From: Paraburkholderia sp. BCC1884 | Lineage (GTDB): Bacteria; Pseudomonadota; Gammaproteobacteria; Burkholderiales; Burkholderiaceae | DNA: 64,000 nt | Direction: 5' to 3' | Assembly (NCBI RefSeq): GCF_900996225.1 | Contig: NZ_CAAJGL010000079.1 | Coordinates: forward strand, 1-64,000 | Part shown: in pieces, positions 1-9,030 of the stretch | How positions within the stretch are numbered: the stretch's first letter is position 1 | How the letters are laid out: each line of letters begins with the position of its first letter | Notes under the pieces: model-generated | Told to the model about the DNA's origin: nothing | The model's input: the letters and a program-made list of their open reading frames with translations, nothing else | The model's database searches: none | Position numbers and translations under genes: made by a program

Positions 1-112
1 CTGATGACCATAGCGAGTCGGTACCACCCCTTCCCATCCCGAACAGGACCGTGAAACGACTCCACGCCGATGATAGTGCGGATTCCCGTGTGAAAGTAGG
101 TAATCGTCAGGC
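1..112 (+). rRNA. rrf: 5S ribosomal RNA (5' end cut by window)
   Basis: The first 112 bases match the betaproteobacterial 5S rRNA pattern, including the conserved loop with CCCATCCCGAACAGGACC and the 3' strand GTAGGTAATCGTCAGGC that pairs with the 5' end CTGATGAC. A few 5' bases lie outside the window. It is the distal gene of an rRNA operon whose 16S/23S genes would be upstream. Confidence 0.95.
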
Positions 113-130
113 TCCCAAGCAGCAAGCACA

Positions 131-157
131 AACCCCACCCCTTCAAGGTGGGGTTTT
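131..157 (+). terminator. rRNA operon terminator
   Basis: An 8-bp GC-rich stem (ACCCCACC at 132-139 with GGTGGGGT at 147-154), a 7-base loop and a T run form a classic intrinsic terminator 20 bases after 5S. Between here and the LexA box at 415 I see no gene, only about 250 bases of unremarkable sequence. Confidence 0.9.
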
Positions 158-414
158 TGCGTTTAACAGCCACACTACATCCCAGCGGGCGCAAAACACT
201 CACTCCCGCCCCAGCCGCACCGCGTCCGCGTATCCCGTCAGTTCCAGCTCAACTCTGAGCAACCTTCAATTCCATATCGAGCCTTGTGGCTATTTGCTTG
301 CAACAGGGCACATTCACGCTCTTTTATTCCATTCCGAGCGAGCATCAGCAATCATCCGTCGCTCCTCTCCGTCTGCACACCTAGCCTCGACGCCTTAACA
401 ACCCTCTCAAAATA

Positions 415-430
415 CTGTATAAATATACAG
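415..430 (+). promoter_or_regulatory. LexA (SOS) box upstream of imuA
   Basis: CTGTATAAATATACAG is a perfect CTGT-N8-ACAG palindrome with an AT-rich core, the LexA operator consensus. It lies 69 bases before the imuA start. This arrangement predicts DNA-damage induction of imuA-imuB-dnaE2, as known for this cassette in other bacteria. Confidence 0.92.
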
Positions 431-499
431 TGAAATTGGTCGCTTACGCGTGCCCGATGCCGGGCAGGGCGAAGCTTTCCCTATTGAAAGAGCGTGTCT

Positions 500-1339
500 A
501 TGGCTGCAGCGATTCAGCTTGCGACGACCGAAATGTCGTCGCAATTGCGACGACAGGTATGGCAGGGCAATGAGCTTGCCGAGGCGGATTCGCGTGTGAT
601 TTCCAGTGGTTACGTCCCACTGGATCAGTTGTTGCCGGGACAAGGCTGGGCAGTCGGCGGCCTGACGGAGTTATTGATCGAGCATTGTGGTGTAGGGGAG
701 ATGCGGCTATTGGCCCACGCACTTTGTCATCTGACGAAGCAAGCTGGGCGGCATGTCATGTTCGTGGCGCCCCCCTATCAGCCGTGCGCCGCGGCGTTGA
801 GAGCATGGGGCGTCGATGTCGAACGAGTTTTATGGGTGCGCTCGAGTGAAGATCAGGCGTTATGGGCCGCCACCCAGGCATTGAAGCAGGATGGCATCGG
901 CGCTGTCCTGATATGGATGACGAAGGCGCGTGCCGATAAGGTCCGGCGTCTGCAAGTGGCGGCTCAGGAGTCGTCATCGCTGGCATTTTTGATCCGGCCC
1001 GTCGGGGCGGCCACGCAATCTTCGCCAGCGCCATTGCGAATGATCTGCGAGCCGATCCTGCCAGCCAATGCCCAGACGATCAATCGCCGCGAATGGTTGC
1101 AGGAAATAGGACTGTCCATCGACATCTTCAAGCGTCGCGGGCCGCCACTCGCTGAGCCTTTACGTCTCGTTTTACCTTTGCAAAGCGCCTTGTTGCCGAT
1201 GACCGGAGCCGGCAGCCATCAAGGACGAGAGATCAAACATGTTGTGGATCGCAGTCACCTTGCCACTCCTGTCGCTGGAAGCGGTCAAGCCTCTCGCGCC
1301 GCTCCCGGATGGTTCGCCCGCGAAGCCGAGTCGGCGTGA
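500..1339 (+). CDS. imuA: ImuA, SOS mutagenesis accessory protein (RecA/SulA-like)
   Basis: A 279-residue protein of the ImuA family, the RecA-like partner of ImuB and DnaE2 in error-prone translesion synthesis. The N-terminal PLDQLLPGQGWAVGGLTELL block is characteristic; the family lacks a normal Walker A loop, as here. The ATG at 500 is preferred over GTG 494 because AAAGAG lies at better spacing. Its 3' end overlaps imuB by about 100 bases, so the two are translationally coupled. A LexA box lies just upstream. Function is from family and gene context. Confidence 0.88.
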   Translation: MAAAIQLATTEMSSQLRRQVWQGNELAEADSRVISSGYVPLDQLLPGQGWAVGGLTELLIEHCGVGEMRLLAHALCHLTKQAGRHVMFVAPPYQPCAAALRAWGVDVERVLWVRSSEDQALWAATQALKQDGIGAVLIWMTKARADKVRRLQVAAQESSSLAFLIRPVGAATQSSPAPLRMICEPILPANAQTINRREWLQEIGLSIDIFKRRGPPLAEPLRLVLPLQSALLPMTGAGSHQGREIKHVVDRSHLATPVAGSGQASRAAPGWFAREAESA

Positions 1340-3032
1340 GCCTCGCGACAGCGAGAATCAACCTCGAGATGCCGAGCCGGCTCCCGAGGCGCGTTGTTAC
1401 GCGCTGGCCGATCACGCGCATATCCTGCTGCCTGATTTCGACGCGCAGTGTGCCGGCGTCCATGCGGGACATTCGCGTTCATCTGCCTTGGCGCTGGCGC
1501 CGGGCCTCGAGTTGCTTGTCGCCGATGTCGATCGCGAAACCCAGGCAGTCAAAGCGATGGCGCTCGCATTGCTGACGTACACGCCAAAAGTCTCGCTTGC
1601 CGAAGGACACACGTTGCTGCTCGAGGTCGGTTCGGGTTTGCGCTTGTTCGGCGGCTTGCGCACGTTGTTGTCGCGAGTGTCCGCCACGGTGGCCGAATTC
1701 GGTTATACGGCGCGCATCGCCTGCGCGCCGACTGCCTGGGGCGCGTGGTTATTGGCGCAAGCGCGCGCCGCACGACAGGGGCGGCGCTGGCATGTGGTCA
1801 AGGACACTTCGCTTGTACGCGTGCTCGACCGCCTGCCCGTAGCGTTGTTGCCGGTTGCGCAGACGCACCGCGAGGCGTTTGCGCATGTCGGCTGCAACAC
1901 GCTGGCCGAGTTGCGGCAATTGCCGCGCTCGGGTGTGGTGCGACGTTTCGGCAGCGGCATTCTGGATCTGTTGGCACAAGCCTATGGCACGCGCGCCGAT
2001 CCGCGCGAATCATTTCGTGCGCCGGCGTCGTTTCATGCACAGCTGGAGTTGCCGTCGCGGGTCGATAACGCCGATGCGCTGCTGTTCGCCGCACGTCGGC
2101 TGATTGTGCAGTTGGCTGGGTGGTTGAGCGCGCATCATGCTGCACTCAGCGCTTATACCTTGCTGCTCGAGCATGAATTGGCGGCCCGTCATGCGCCGAA
2201 GACATCGAGTTTGAGAGTCGCGTGGGCGATCCCGTCGCGTGATGCGGAACATCTGATCTGGCTGTTGCGAGAACAATTGAATCAGACCATTCTGGTGGCG
2301 CCGGTCATCGAGTTGAAGCTGGTCGCGGATCAGATCGCGGAACACGCCGGGAAGTCGGACACGCTGTTTCCCATGCCAGAATCAGATGGCGAGTCGATCG
2401 CGCGTCTGCTCGAGCGCTTGAGTGCGCGTTTGGGGCCGGAGAATGTGCTGAAGATGTCGGTGCAGGACGATCATCGCCCTGAGCGGGCAATGCGCATCGA
2501 GACTTACCAGTCGCAAGCGACTTCGGGTAAGAAGCGTACGCCGGCGAAGGCCAAGGCAAAAATCAAAGCGGATAAAACCTGGCTCACCGATGAGTTGCGG
2601 CATGCCGCATCGGAAGAAGAGCGGGCAGGCCGAGAGGTGGCGGCCTTCGCAACCCATACTGCCAACGCCTCTCTCGAGGCATCCACAACCCGCTCGTCAT
2701 CCGGGCGCAGCAACACACACACCACACTCTTTACGCCAAAACCAGACGCCGCCCAAGCCTCGCTCGATCTACCCGACAGCGCGTTGCCTTCGCAACCTCG
2801 CCCAGTCTGGATGCTCGATAAGCCACTGCGTCTGATGATGCGCGACCAGCGTCCAATCTACCGACGCCCCTTGAAAATGCTCACCCGTACCGAGCGGATC
2901 GAAGCCGGCTGGTGGGATGGCGATCGAGTCGAACGGGACTACTACGTCGCGGCCGACGACCGCGGCCATATGTTCTGGGTGTATCGCGAACGCCTGAGCG
3001 GCGAGTGGTATCTGCAGGGCCTGTTCGGCTGA
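1239..3032 (+). CDS. imuB: ImuB, inactive Y-family polymerase-like protein
   Basis: A 597-residue DinB/UmuC-like protein that starts MLWIAVTLPLLSLE, the usual ImuB start (MLWI.V.LP), without the first catalytic aspartate of active Y-family polymerases. It has finger/palm and little-finger regions up to about residue 400, then a variable Lys/Ala-rich linker. QASLDL at residues 506-511 fits the beta-clamp-binding hexapeptide expected in ImuB, the hub that ties DnaE2 to the clamp. It overlaps imuA by 101 bases and is followed 5 bases later by dnaE2. Role from the established ImuABC mutasome; clamp motif is my reading. Confidence 0.9.
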   Translation: MLWIAVTLPLLSLEAVKPLAPLPDGSPAKPSRREPRDSENQPRDAEPAPEARCYALADHAHILLPDFDAQCAGVHAGHSRSSALALAPGLELLVADVDRETQAVKAMALALLTYTPKVSLAEGHTLLLEVGSGLRLFGGLRTLLSRVSATVAEFGYTARIACAPTAWGAWLLAQARAARQGRRWHVVKDTSLVRVLDRLPVALLPVAQTHREAFAHVGCNTLAELRQLPRSGVVRRFGSGILDLLAQAYGTRADPRESFRAPASFHAQLELPSRVDNADALLFAARRLIVQLAGWLSAHHAALSAYTLLLEHELAARHAPKTSSLRVAWAIPSRDAEHLIWLLREQLNQTILVAPVIELKLVADQIAEHAGKSDTLFPMPESDGESIARLLERLSARLGPENVLKMSVQDDHRPERAMRIETYQSQATSGKKRTPAKAKAKIKADKTWLTDELRHAASEEERAGREVAAFATHTANASLEASTTRSSSGRSNTHTTLFTPKPDAAQASLDLPDSALPSQPRPVWMLDKPLRLMMRDQRPIYRRPLKMLTRTERIEAGWWDGDRVERDYYVAADDRGHMFWVYRERLSGEWYLQGLFG

Positions 3033-3037
3033 GCATC

Positions 3038-6000
3038 ATGACGAACTCCCAGCCATCGCGCGTCATTCAGCAAGCACTCGCAGCCAACCTGCCTCCGTAT
3101 GCGGAGCTGCACTGTCTGACGAATTTCTCGTTCCTGCGTGGCGCTTCGCATCCGTATGAACTCGTGGAACAGGCGATGTCGCGCGGCTACAGCGCACTCG
3201 CCATCACCGACGAATGTTCGTTGGCGGGCGTCGTGCGAGCCCACACGGCGTTGAAGGAAATCACCGGGGAGTGGAACCGTCAACAGAAAGAGCGCGCGGA
3301 CAAGGCGAAAAAAACCGCATCCGCGGACTGCACGGAACCTGCAGAACCCGAACCATTAAAACCAATCCCTCAGCTGATCATCGGCAGCGAACTCCACCTG
3401 ACCGACGACACCGGCGAGTCCTTCTGCACACTGGTTGCACTAGCAACCAACCGCAACGGCTACGGCAATCTCTCCGAGCTGATCACACTAGCCCGGTCGC
3501 GTGCGGATAAGGGAAGTTACCGCCTGAGTCCATCCGATTTCACTGATGCGTTGCCTCATCTGGAGCATCTCAAAGGATTGCCCGATTGCATCCTGATGCT
3601 CGTGCCGCAGCGCACGGCAACGTTGTCGCACACGCTGCGTTGCGCGCATTGGCTCGCCTCGTTCGCTGCGCCACGTGCGTGGCTCGCACTCGAACTGTGG
3701 CAAACCGGCAGCGACGATCTGCAGATCGACGCCTTGCGCATGATTTCAAACGAGTGCGGATTACCGCTCGTCGCGGCCGGCGGTGTGTTGATGCATGCAC
3801 GCTCGCGCAAGCCGTTACAGGACACCATGACCGCCATCGGTCTCGTCACGCCGCTAGCGGCATGTGGTCACGCGCTCGAGGCGAACGCGGAGCGGCATAT
3901 GCGTACGCGGGTGCGGCTCGGCAAACTGTATCCACGCGATACGCTCGAAGAAACGTTGCGTATCGCTGCGCTATGCCGCTTTTCGCTCGATGAACTCAAG
4001 TACGAGTATCCCGAAGAGTTGGTGCCCGCCGGCGAGTCGCCTTCGAGTTATCTGCGCAAACTGGTGATGGCGGGCGCCGTGGAGCGCTGGCCGAAGGGCA
4101 TGGATCTGAAGCGGATCAATCAGATCGAAAAAGAGTTGCAGCTGATCGCCGATCTGAAATACGAAAAGTATTTTCTCACCGTGCACGACATCGTGAGCTT
4201 TGCGCGCTCACGAAACATTCTGTGTCAGGGTCGAGGTTCGGCCGCCAATTCGATCGTGTGTTATTGCCTGCATGTCACGGAGATCGATCCGGTGCATATG
4301 AACATGCTGATCGAACGTTTCATTTCGCGCGCGCGCAACGAGCCACCCGATATCGACGTCGACTTCGAGCATCAGCGACGCGAAGAAGTGATCCAATATA
4401 TTTATGCGAAGTACGGTCGTCATCGCGCCGCGCTGACCGCGTCGCTGATCACGTATCACGCGCGCAGTGCACTGAAAGACGTCGGCAAAGCCCTGGGTCT
4501 CGAGGTGTCGTTGATCGAGCGGATCAGCAAGTCGCAACAATGGTGGGACGGCACCGACGCGGTCGCTAAATATCTGGCCGAAGCGGGCTTCGACGCCAAC
4601 TCGCCGATCACGCAGAATCTGATCCGGCTGACGAAGGAATTGCGCAGTGTGCCGCGTCATTTGTCGCAGCACGTCGGCGGCTTTGTGATCGCGAAAGACA
4701 AGCTGTCGCGGCTCGTGCCGATCGAAAACGCGACGATGAAAGATCGTAGCGTGATCGAATGGGACAAGGACGATATCGACGCGCTCAAACTCCTGAAAGT
4801 CGACGTGCTGGCGCTGGGCATGTTGTCGGCGATCCGGCGTGCGCTGGAGTTCGTCGCCTTGAGGCGGGGCTTTCCGCAATTCAGGGTGCAGGACATTCCG
4901 CGCGAAGATCGAGCCGTCTACGAGATGTGCAGCCACGCCGATACGATCGGCGTGTTTCAGATCGAATCGCGTGCCCAGCAAAGCATGCTGCCGCGTCTGA
5001 AGCCGAACAAGTATTACGACCTCGTGATCGAAGTGGCCATCGTACGGCCAGGGCCGATTCAGGGCGGCATGGTGCATCCTTATCTGCGTCGCAAGCAGGG
5101 TCTGGAACCGGTCGATTACGCCAAGGATGAGTTGCGGCCGGTGCTCGAACGCACACTCGGCGTGCCGATTTTCCAGGAGCAGGTCATGCACCTGGCGATG
5201 GTTGCGGCGAAATACACCGGCGAGCAGGCCGACCAGTTGCGTCGTGCGATGGCCGCATGGCGGCGCAGCGGCAACCTGGCGAAGTATCAGAAGGACCTGA
5301 GCGACCGGATGTTGGCGCGTGACTACGAGCCCGAGTTTATCGAGCGTATCTGCAAACAGATCGAAGGCTTCGGCGAGTACGGTTTTCCCGAGAGCCACGC
5401 GGCGAGCTTCGCGCTACTCGTCTATCTCAGCGCATGGCTGAAGCGCTATGAGCCGGCGGCGTTTCTGGCCGGTTTGCTGAATAGTCAGCCGTTGGGTTTT
5501 TATTCGCCGTCGCAACTCGTGCAGGATGCGAAGCGCCACGGCGTCGAGGTATTGCCGCCCGACGTCACGCTGAGCGATTGGGAGTCGACGTTCGAACAAC
5601 GCGGGCAGGTAGGGCAGCGGATCTTATCGGACGAGACCGGTTTGCATCGTCAGCAATCCGTATTGTCGGCGCAGCAATTACGCGATCTTTCGTTGCGGCA
5701 CTTGAAAGTGAATAGAACGATCCGGCGTGCGGCGAGACGTTTGACCGCGCGGGTGTTTCAGCCATCGAGCACTTATGGCGCACGCGGTCCGGCGGTGCGT
5801 ATCGGCATGCATCTGATCAAAGGGCTGGCGCAGGGCGCGGCCGAACGCATCGTGGCGGCTCGCCGCGACGCGCAATTTGCCGATGTCGACGATCTCGCGC
5901 GGCGCGCGGCCTTGACGCGGCGCGATCTCGAAGCGCTTGCCGCGGCGAATGCGCTGGTGAGCATTGCGGGCCATCGGCGTGAAGCCTGGTGGGCCGTGAC

Positions 6001-6610
6001 GGCGCAGCATGTCGTGCCCAAATTGCTGCGCGATGCGCCGATCGCCGAGGCGCCGCTGGCGTTGCCGCAAGCAGCGGAAAGTCGCGAGATCGTCGACGAT
6101 TACGCGAGTATCGGCCTCACGCTCAATCGTCATCCATTGGCGCTATTGCGAGCGCGGCTCGCCAAACAGCGTTTTCGCACGGCCGCGGAACTCGCCGCAT
6201 GCCGGCACGGCACGCTGGTCCGGGCGTGCGGCATCGTCACCGTGCGGCAGCGGCCGGGCACGGCGAACGGCACCGTGTTCGTTTCCATCGAAGACGAGAC
6301 CGGCTCGGTCAATGTGATTGTCTGGCCGTCGCTCGTGGAAAAACAGCGCAAGGTTTTGTTGGGAGCGTCGCTGCTGGCGGTGTACGGCGTCTTGCAGCGC
6401 GACGACGGCGTGGCGACGGGCGGCAATCCGGCCGGTAAGGCGGCTGAGGCGGCTGAGGCGGCGAATGGGGCGAGTGTGGCGAACGCAAACAGGCAGAGAA
6501 AGGCGGGGCAGAAACATCAAGGCGAAGTGATCCATCTCGTCGCCCATCGTCTTGAGGATCACAGCGAATGGCTCGGTGAACTGGCTACGGCGAGCCGCGA
6601 TTTTCACTAA
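3038..6610 (+). CDS. dnaE2: DnaE2, error-prone DNA polymerase III alpha
   Basis: A 1190-residue C-family polymerase subunit, catalytic partner of ImuA/ImuB in SOS mutagenesis. The PHP domain starts with ELHCLTNFSFLRGAS; palm-domain acidic residues sit in PPDIDVDF (436-443); a C-terminal OB domain (GTLVRACGIVTVRQRPGT) follows. The open frame extends upstream, but ATG 3038, six bases after the imuB stop, is the right start because it begins the conserved MTNSQPSRVIQQ. The protein is longer than the usual 1050-1090 residues owing to a charged insertion in the PHP domain (about 75-110) and an Ala/Lys-rich insertion near the C-terminus (DNA 6435-6515) that contains short repeats of GGCGGCTGAG. Third gene of the LexA-controlled cassette. 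Confidence 0.95.
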   Translation: MTNSQPSRVIQQALAANLPPYAELHCLTNFSFLRGASHPYELVEQAMSRGYSALAITDECSLAGVVRAHTALKEITGEWNRQQKERADKAKKTASADCTEPAEPEPLKPIPQLIIGSELHLTDDTGESFCTLVALATNRNGYGNLSELITLARSRADKGSYRLSPSDFTDALPHLEHLKGLPDCILMLVPQRTATLSHTLRCAHWLASFAAPRAWLALELWQTGSDDLQIDALRMISNECGLPLVAAGGVLMHARSRKPLQDTMTAIGLVTPLAACGHALEANAERHMRTRVRLGKLYPRDTLEETLRIAALCRFSLDELKYEYPEELVPAGESPSSYLRKLVMAGAVERWPKGMDLKRINQIEKELQLIADLKYEKYFLTVHDIVSFARSRNILCQGRGSAANSIVCYCLHVTEIDPVHMNMLIERFISRARNEPPDIDVDFEHQRREEVIQYIYAKYGRHRAALTASLITYHARSALKDVGKALGLEVSLIERISKSQQWWDGTDAVAKYLAEAGFDANSPITQNLIRLTKELRSVPRHLSQHVGGFVIAKDKLSRLVPIENATMKDRSVIEWDKDDIDALKLLKVDVLALGMLSAIRRALEFVALRRGFPQFRVQDIPREDRAVYEMCSHADTIGVFQIESRAQQSMLPRLKPNKYYDLVIEVAIVRPGPIQGGMVHPYLRRKQGLEPVDYAKDELRPVLERTLGVPIFQEQVMHLAMVAAKYTGEQADQLRRAMAAWRRSGNLAKYQKDLSDRMLARDYEPEFIERICKQIEGFGEYGFPESHAASFALLVYLSAWLKRYEPAAFLAGLLNSQPLGFYSPSQLVQDAKRHGVEVLPPDVTLSDWESTFEQRGQVGQRILSDETGLHRQQSVLSAQQLRDLSLRHLKVNRTIRRAARRLTARVFQPSSTYGARGPAVRIGMHLIKGLAQGAAERIVAARRDAQFADVDDLARRAALTRRDLEALAAANALVSIAGHRREAWWAVTAQHVVPKLLRDAPIAEAPLALPQAAESREIVDDYASIGLTLNRHPLALLRARLAKQRFRTAAELAACRHGTLVRACGIVTVRQRPGTANGTVFVSIEDETGSVNVIVWPSLVEKQRKVLLGASLLAVYGVLQRDDGVATGGNPAGKAAEAAEAANGASVANANRQRKAGQKHQGEVIHLVAHRLEDHSEWLGELATASRDFH

Positions 6611-6649
6611 AGGCGGCTAGCCGTCTTCCACTCCCGCAACCACCTGGGA

Positions 6650-7570
6650 TCAGGCGGATGTCGTGTCGCGCCACGCAAACGCAGCCAGCACTTGCCGGAT
6701 CGCTTCATCGAACGGCGTGCGGCGGCCGATGCCGAGCGCTTCGAGCCGCTCCGACGCCAGATGGCAGTTATGCGGCCGCGGTGTCGTATCGGTCGGCGTG
6801 TATTGCGGTGTCAGTTGCGCGTCGAGTTGCAGCGCTTCGGCGAGGCGCTGGGCAATCTCGTACTTGGTCATCGGCTCGTCGCCCGACCATTGCACGATGC
6901 CGCGGATCGCTTCGTCGCGAGCGTGCCGCGCCAGCATTTGCCGGATCACGACCGCGACGTCGGGCGTAAAGGTGGGATAGCGGATCGCCCAAGCGTCCAT
7001 CGTGGCCGGCTGGGCACCGATTTCAGCCGATGCGGCAATTGCCGGCACGAGACTCGTCACCGCCGATTCCGCCCAACTGACGATCGGCCCGTACAGCAAA
7101 GGCAGACGCAGCACGCAGCCGAGATCGGTGGTTTCGCTCATCGCGCGTTCGCCTTCGAGCTTGCTGTGTCCGTAAGCATTGAGCGGGGCAGGTGCCGAGT
7201 CATGCAGATAGGGCGGCTGCGTGCCGTCGAACACGTAGTCGGTGGAAATCGACAGCGTCCAGGCACCGCGCCGGTCCGCTGCTGCAGCGAGGGTGCGCAC
7301 GGCGTCGACATTCAACGCGCGGGCAAGCGCAGGATCATGCTCGCAGACATCCGGCCGACGCTCCGCTGCGGCGATGACGAGCGCGTCCGGCGCTTCCCGT
7401 TCGACGAACTGCTCGACCGCCCGCGCGTCGCGAATATCCAGTACCACGGTGCTCGCCGATGGCCGACTGAACGCCGTGGCGACGACTTGCCAATCGCTTT
7501 GTTGCGCCAACTCGTCGACGAGCGCGCGGCCGAGCAGCCCGGAGGCGCCAATCACGGCAACTTTGAACAT
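6650..7570 (-). CDS. dTDP-4-dehydrorhamnose reductase-like (RmlD) SDR protein
   Basis: A 306-residue extended short-chain dehydrogenase. The NAD(P) motif GASGLLG is at the N-terminus, STDYVFDG and the active-site YGHSK follow, as in the RmlD/RfbD superfamily. RmlD makes dTDP-rhamnose, but no rmlABC neighbours are present, so it may act on another sugar nucleotide or be a stand-alone homologue. Convergent with dnaE2 and just downstream of the copper chaperone gene on the same strand (13 bases apart). Confidence 0.75.
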   Translation of the reverse strand: MFKVAVIGASGLLGRALVDELAQQSDWQVVATAFSRPSASTVVLDIRDARAVEQFVEREAPDALVIAAAERRPDVCEHDPALARALNVDAVRTLAAAADRRGAWTLSISTDYVFDGTQPPYLHDSAPAPLNAYGHSKLEGERAMSETTDLGCVLRLPLLYGPIVSWAESAVTSLVPAIAASAEIGAQPATMDAWAIRYPTFTPDVAVVIRQMLARHARDEAIRGIVQWSGDEPMTKYEIAQRLAEALQLDAQLTPQYTPTDTTPRPHNCHLASERLEALGIGRRTPFDEAIRQVLAAFAWRDTTSA

Positions 7571-7583
7571 GACGTGAACTCGC

Positions 7584-7802
7584 TTAAGCGGCCGCGCTGC
7601 CGGTCACGCTTTTGACCGTGTAACCGGCATCGTCGATAGCGGCTTTCAAGGCGTCGGCCGCTTGCGACGACTCGACCGTCACGCGACCGGCTGCCAGATC
7701 GACCCGCACCTGCGCATTGGCATCGTGTTCGCGGATGGCGTTGGTGACCGCCGCGACGCAATGTTGGCAGCTCATGCCTTCTACCTGGAATTCGATCGTC
7801 AT
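7584..7802 (-). CDS. copZ: CopZ-like heavy-metal-associated copper chaperone
   Basis: A 72-residue protein made of one HMA domain with the metal site GMSCQHC (Cys12 and Cys15). Such proteins bind Cu(I) in the cytoplasm and pass it to efflux ATPases. The frame is open upstream, but the start at 7802 (MTIEFQVEGMSC) has GAGG at proper spacing and gives the standard length. Divergent from cueR, with the CueR-type operator between them. No copA ATPase is in the window. Confidence 0.88.
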   Translation of the reverse strand: MTIEFQVEGMSCQHCVAAVTNAIREHDANAQVRVDLAAGRVTVESSQAADALKAAIDDAGYTVKSVTGSAAA

Positions 7803-7864
7803 TGGAAAAGCCTCGAAGCGTAAAGGTTGCGATAGCTGGATTATGCCTGCCGATCCGGCGCATG

Positions 7865-7885
7865 ACCTTCCCATTGTGGGAAGGT
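7865..7885 (+). promoter_or_regulatory. CueR-type operator within a 19-bp-spacer promoter
   Basis: The 21-bp dyad (arms ACCTTCCC at 7865-7872 and GGGAAGGT at 7878-7885) closely matches the E. coli copA CueR operator. On the plus strand it is flanked by ATGACC (7862-7867) and TACGAT (7887-7892), separated by 19 bp, the stretched spacer typical of MerR-family promoters. This promoter points toward cueR. The opposite strand offers only TACACC and ATGCGC at equivalent positions, so control of copZ from this site is less clear. Confidence 0.8.
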
Positions 7886-7926
7886 GTACGATCGACGAAC
7901 ACTCTGCAACAGTCACGGGATCCGTC

Positions 7927-8349
7927 ATGAATATCGGTGAAGCGGCACGCGCGTCGGGCGTCACGGCAAAAATGATTCGCTATTACGAGAGCGTTGGCTT
8001 ATTGACGGCGAAGTCGCGCACCAGCGCCGGTTATCGCGTGTACGGCCCGCAGGAGGTTCATTCGCTGCGTTTCATTCGTCAGGCGCGGCGACTCGGGTTT
8101 CTGGTCGAGGATATTCGAAAGTTGCTGGCGCTGTGGCATGACCGCTCGCGCGCCAGCGCCGAGGTGAAGGCGATTGCGCTGGAGCATGTGGCTGATCTGG
8201 ATAGGCGAATCGCAGAACTCACCGATATGCGCGACACCTTGGCGCACCTCGCACACCACTGTCACGGCGACGATCGCCCCGACTGCCCGATCATCGAGGG
8301 ATTGGCCGACGCTACTCCGATTACAGAAGCGGGTTGTCATGCGGACTGA
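7927..8349 (+). CDS. cueR: CueR-like Cu(I)-responsive MerR-family regulator
   Basis: A 140-residue MerR protein: winged-helix N-terminus starting MNIGEAARASGV, dimerisation helix, and a metal loop with Cys112 and Cys120 in CHGDDRPDC, the exact spacing and numbering of E. coli CueR. ATG 7927 is chosen because it begins the conserved HTH; the longer open frame upstream is not coding. It would activate copper-defence promoters when Cu(I) binds. Divergent from copZ with a strong operator between. Confidence 0.9.
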   Translation: MNIGEAARASGVTAKMIRYYESVGLLTAKSRTSAGYRVYGPQEVHSLRFIRQARRLGFLVEDIRKLLALWHDRSRASAEVKAIALEHVADLDRRIAELTDMRDTLAHLAHHCHGDDRPDCPIIEGLADATPITEAGCHAD

Positions 8350-8550
8350 TGGGCTTTACGAGCAAAAGGTGCAACCCCACTCGATATTTCGTCGCAACCT
8401 TCAGTGATTTGCACCGATATTGTGCTTTAAAATTAGGGGCTCCAACGAGATGTACGCCAAAACCATCGCGGGTTCATTTAAATCAACGACTTATGTGCAC
8501 CACGTCCGTGCACCATTCCAAAGCGGAATGCACGTCATGCGGGCATTTCA

Positions 8551-8579
8551 TTGGCGCGGTTGCACTCCGAGGCTATAAT
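8551..8579 (+). promoter_or_regulatory. Sigma-70 promoter for the DUF3563 gene
   Basis: TTGGCG (8551-8556), a 17-bp spacer and a perfect TATAAT (8574-8579) predict transcription from about 8586, leaving a leader of about 68 bases. Upstream, GTGCACC occurs twice as a direct repeat with 13-bp period (8495-8501, 8508-8514). The rest of the 300-base gap after cueR shows nothing else. Confidence 0.75.
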
Positions 8580-8653
8580 TCGGGTTAACCCTTTTACGGG
8601 AAATCCCTGATGCCGAACTCACCGGGGATTCAATCTGATCCTTGGAGAACATC

Positions 8654-8800
8654 ATGTTTGCAGTCATTCTTGAAAAGCTGAGCATCTGGTTTGAAACCGC
8701 AGAACGTAGCCGCCGTGAAGCCTATCTGGCATCGTCGTCGGATATCGTTCAGCTCGAGCAACGCATCCGCTCGCTGGAAACCAACGGCTACTCGCTGTAA
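8654..8800 (+). CDS. DUF3563 family 48-residue protein
   Basis: A very short gene coding MFAVILEKLSIW...SLETNGYSL. The sequence REAYLASSSDIVQLEQRIRS followed by the C-terminus LETNGYSL is that of the Burkholderia DUF3563 family, whose function is unknown. GGAGA at 8644-8648 is a good ribosome site, a strong promoter lies upstream and a terminator follows, so this is a compact monocistronic unit. Likely an amphipathic helical protein. Confidence 0.88.
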   Translation: MFAVILEKLSIWFETAERSRREAYLASSSDIVQLEQRIRSLETNGYSL

Positions 8801-8860
8801 GTTTCATTTGCGTCAGGTTGGACCCGGCGGCGTTGGTTGAGCGGCCGTTGCAGTTCAGTG

Positions 8861-8886
8861 TAAGCCCCGTCTATGCGGGGCTTTGT
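8861..8886 (+). terminator. Terminator after DUF3563 gene
   Basis: AAGCCCCG (8862-8869) pairs with CGGGGCTT (8876-8883) around a 6-base loop, 60 bases after the stop codon. Confidence 0.75.
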
Positions 8887-9030
8887 CACATCTGAAGCGC
8901 GAAAATCCGCCACACGTATGGCGTGAAAAGGCTATTCATGGCGAATGCCGACTAGCACGACTCTGAGCGCTGCGGTAACGTAAGGTGTTGCTGTGCAATC
9001 CGGCATCCTCAAAACCCTATCGGTCCGCCC

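Noticed and set aside
51..398. 115-codon frame over the 5S rRNA and terminator
   Set aside because: Overlaps rRNA and has low-complexity content.
4208..5398. 396-codon open frame antisense to dnaE2
   Set aside because: Shadow of the polymerase core region.
8334..8588. 84-codon frame after cueR
   Set aside because: Covers the DUF3563 promoter region; no ribosome site or domain.
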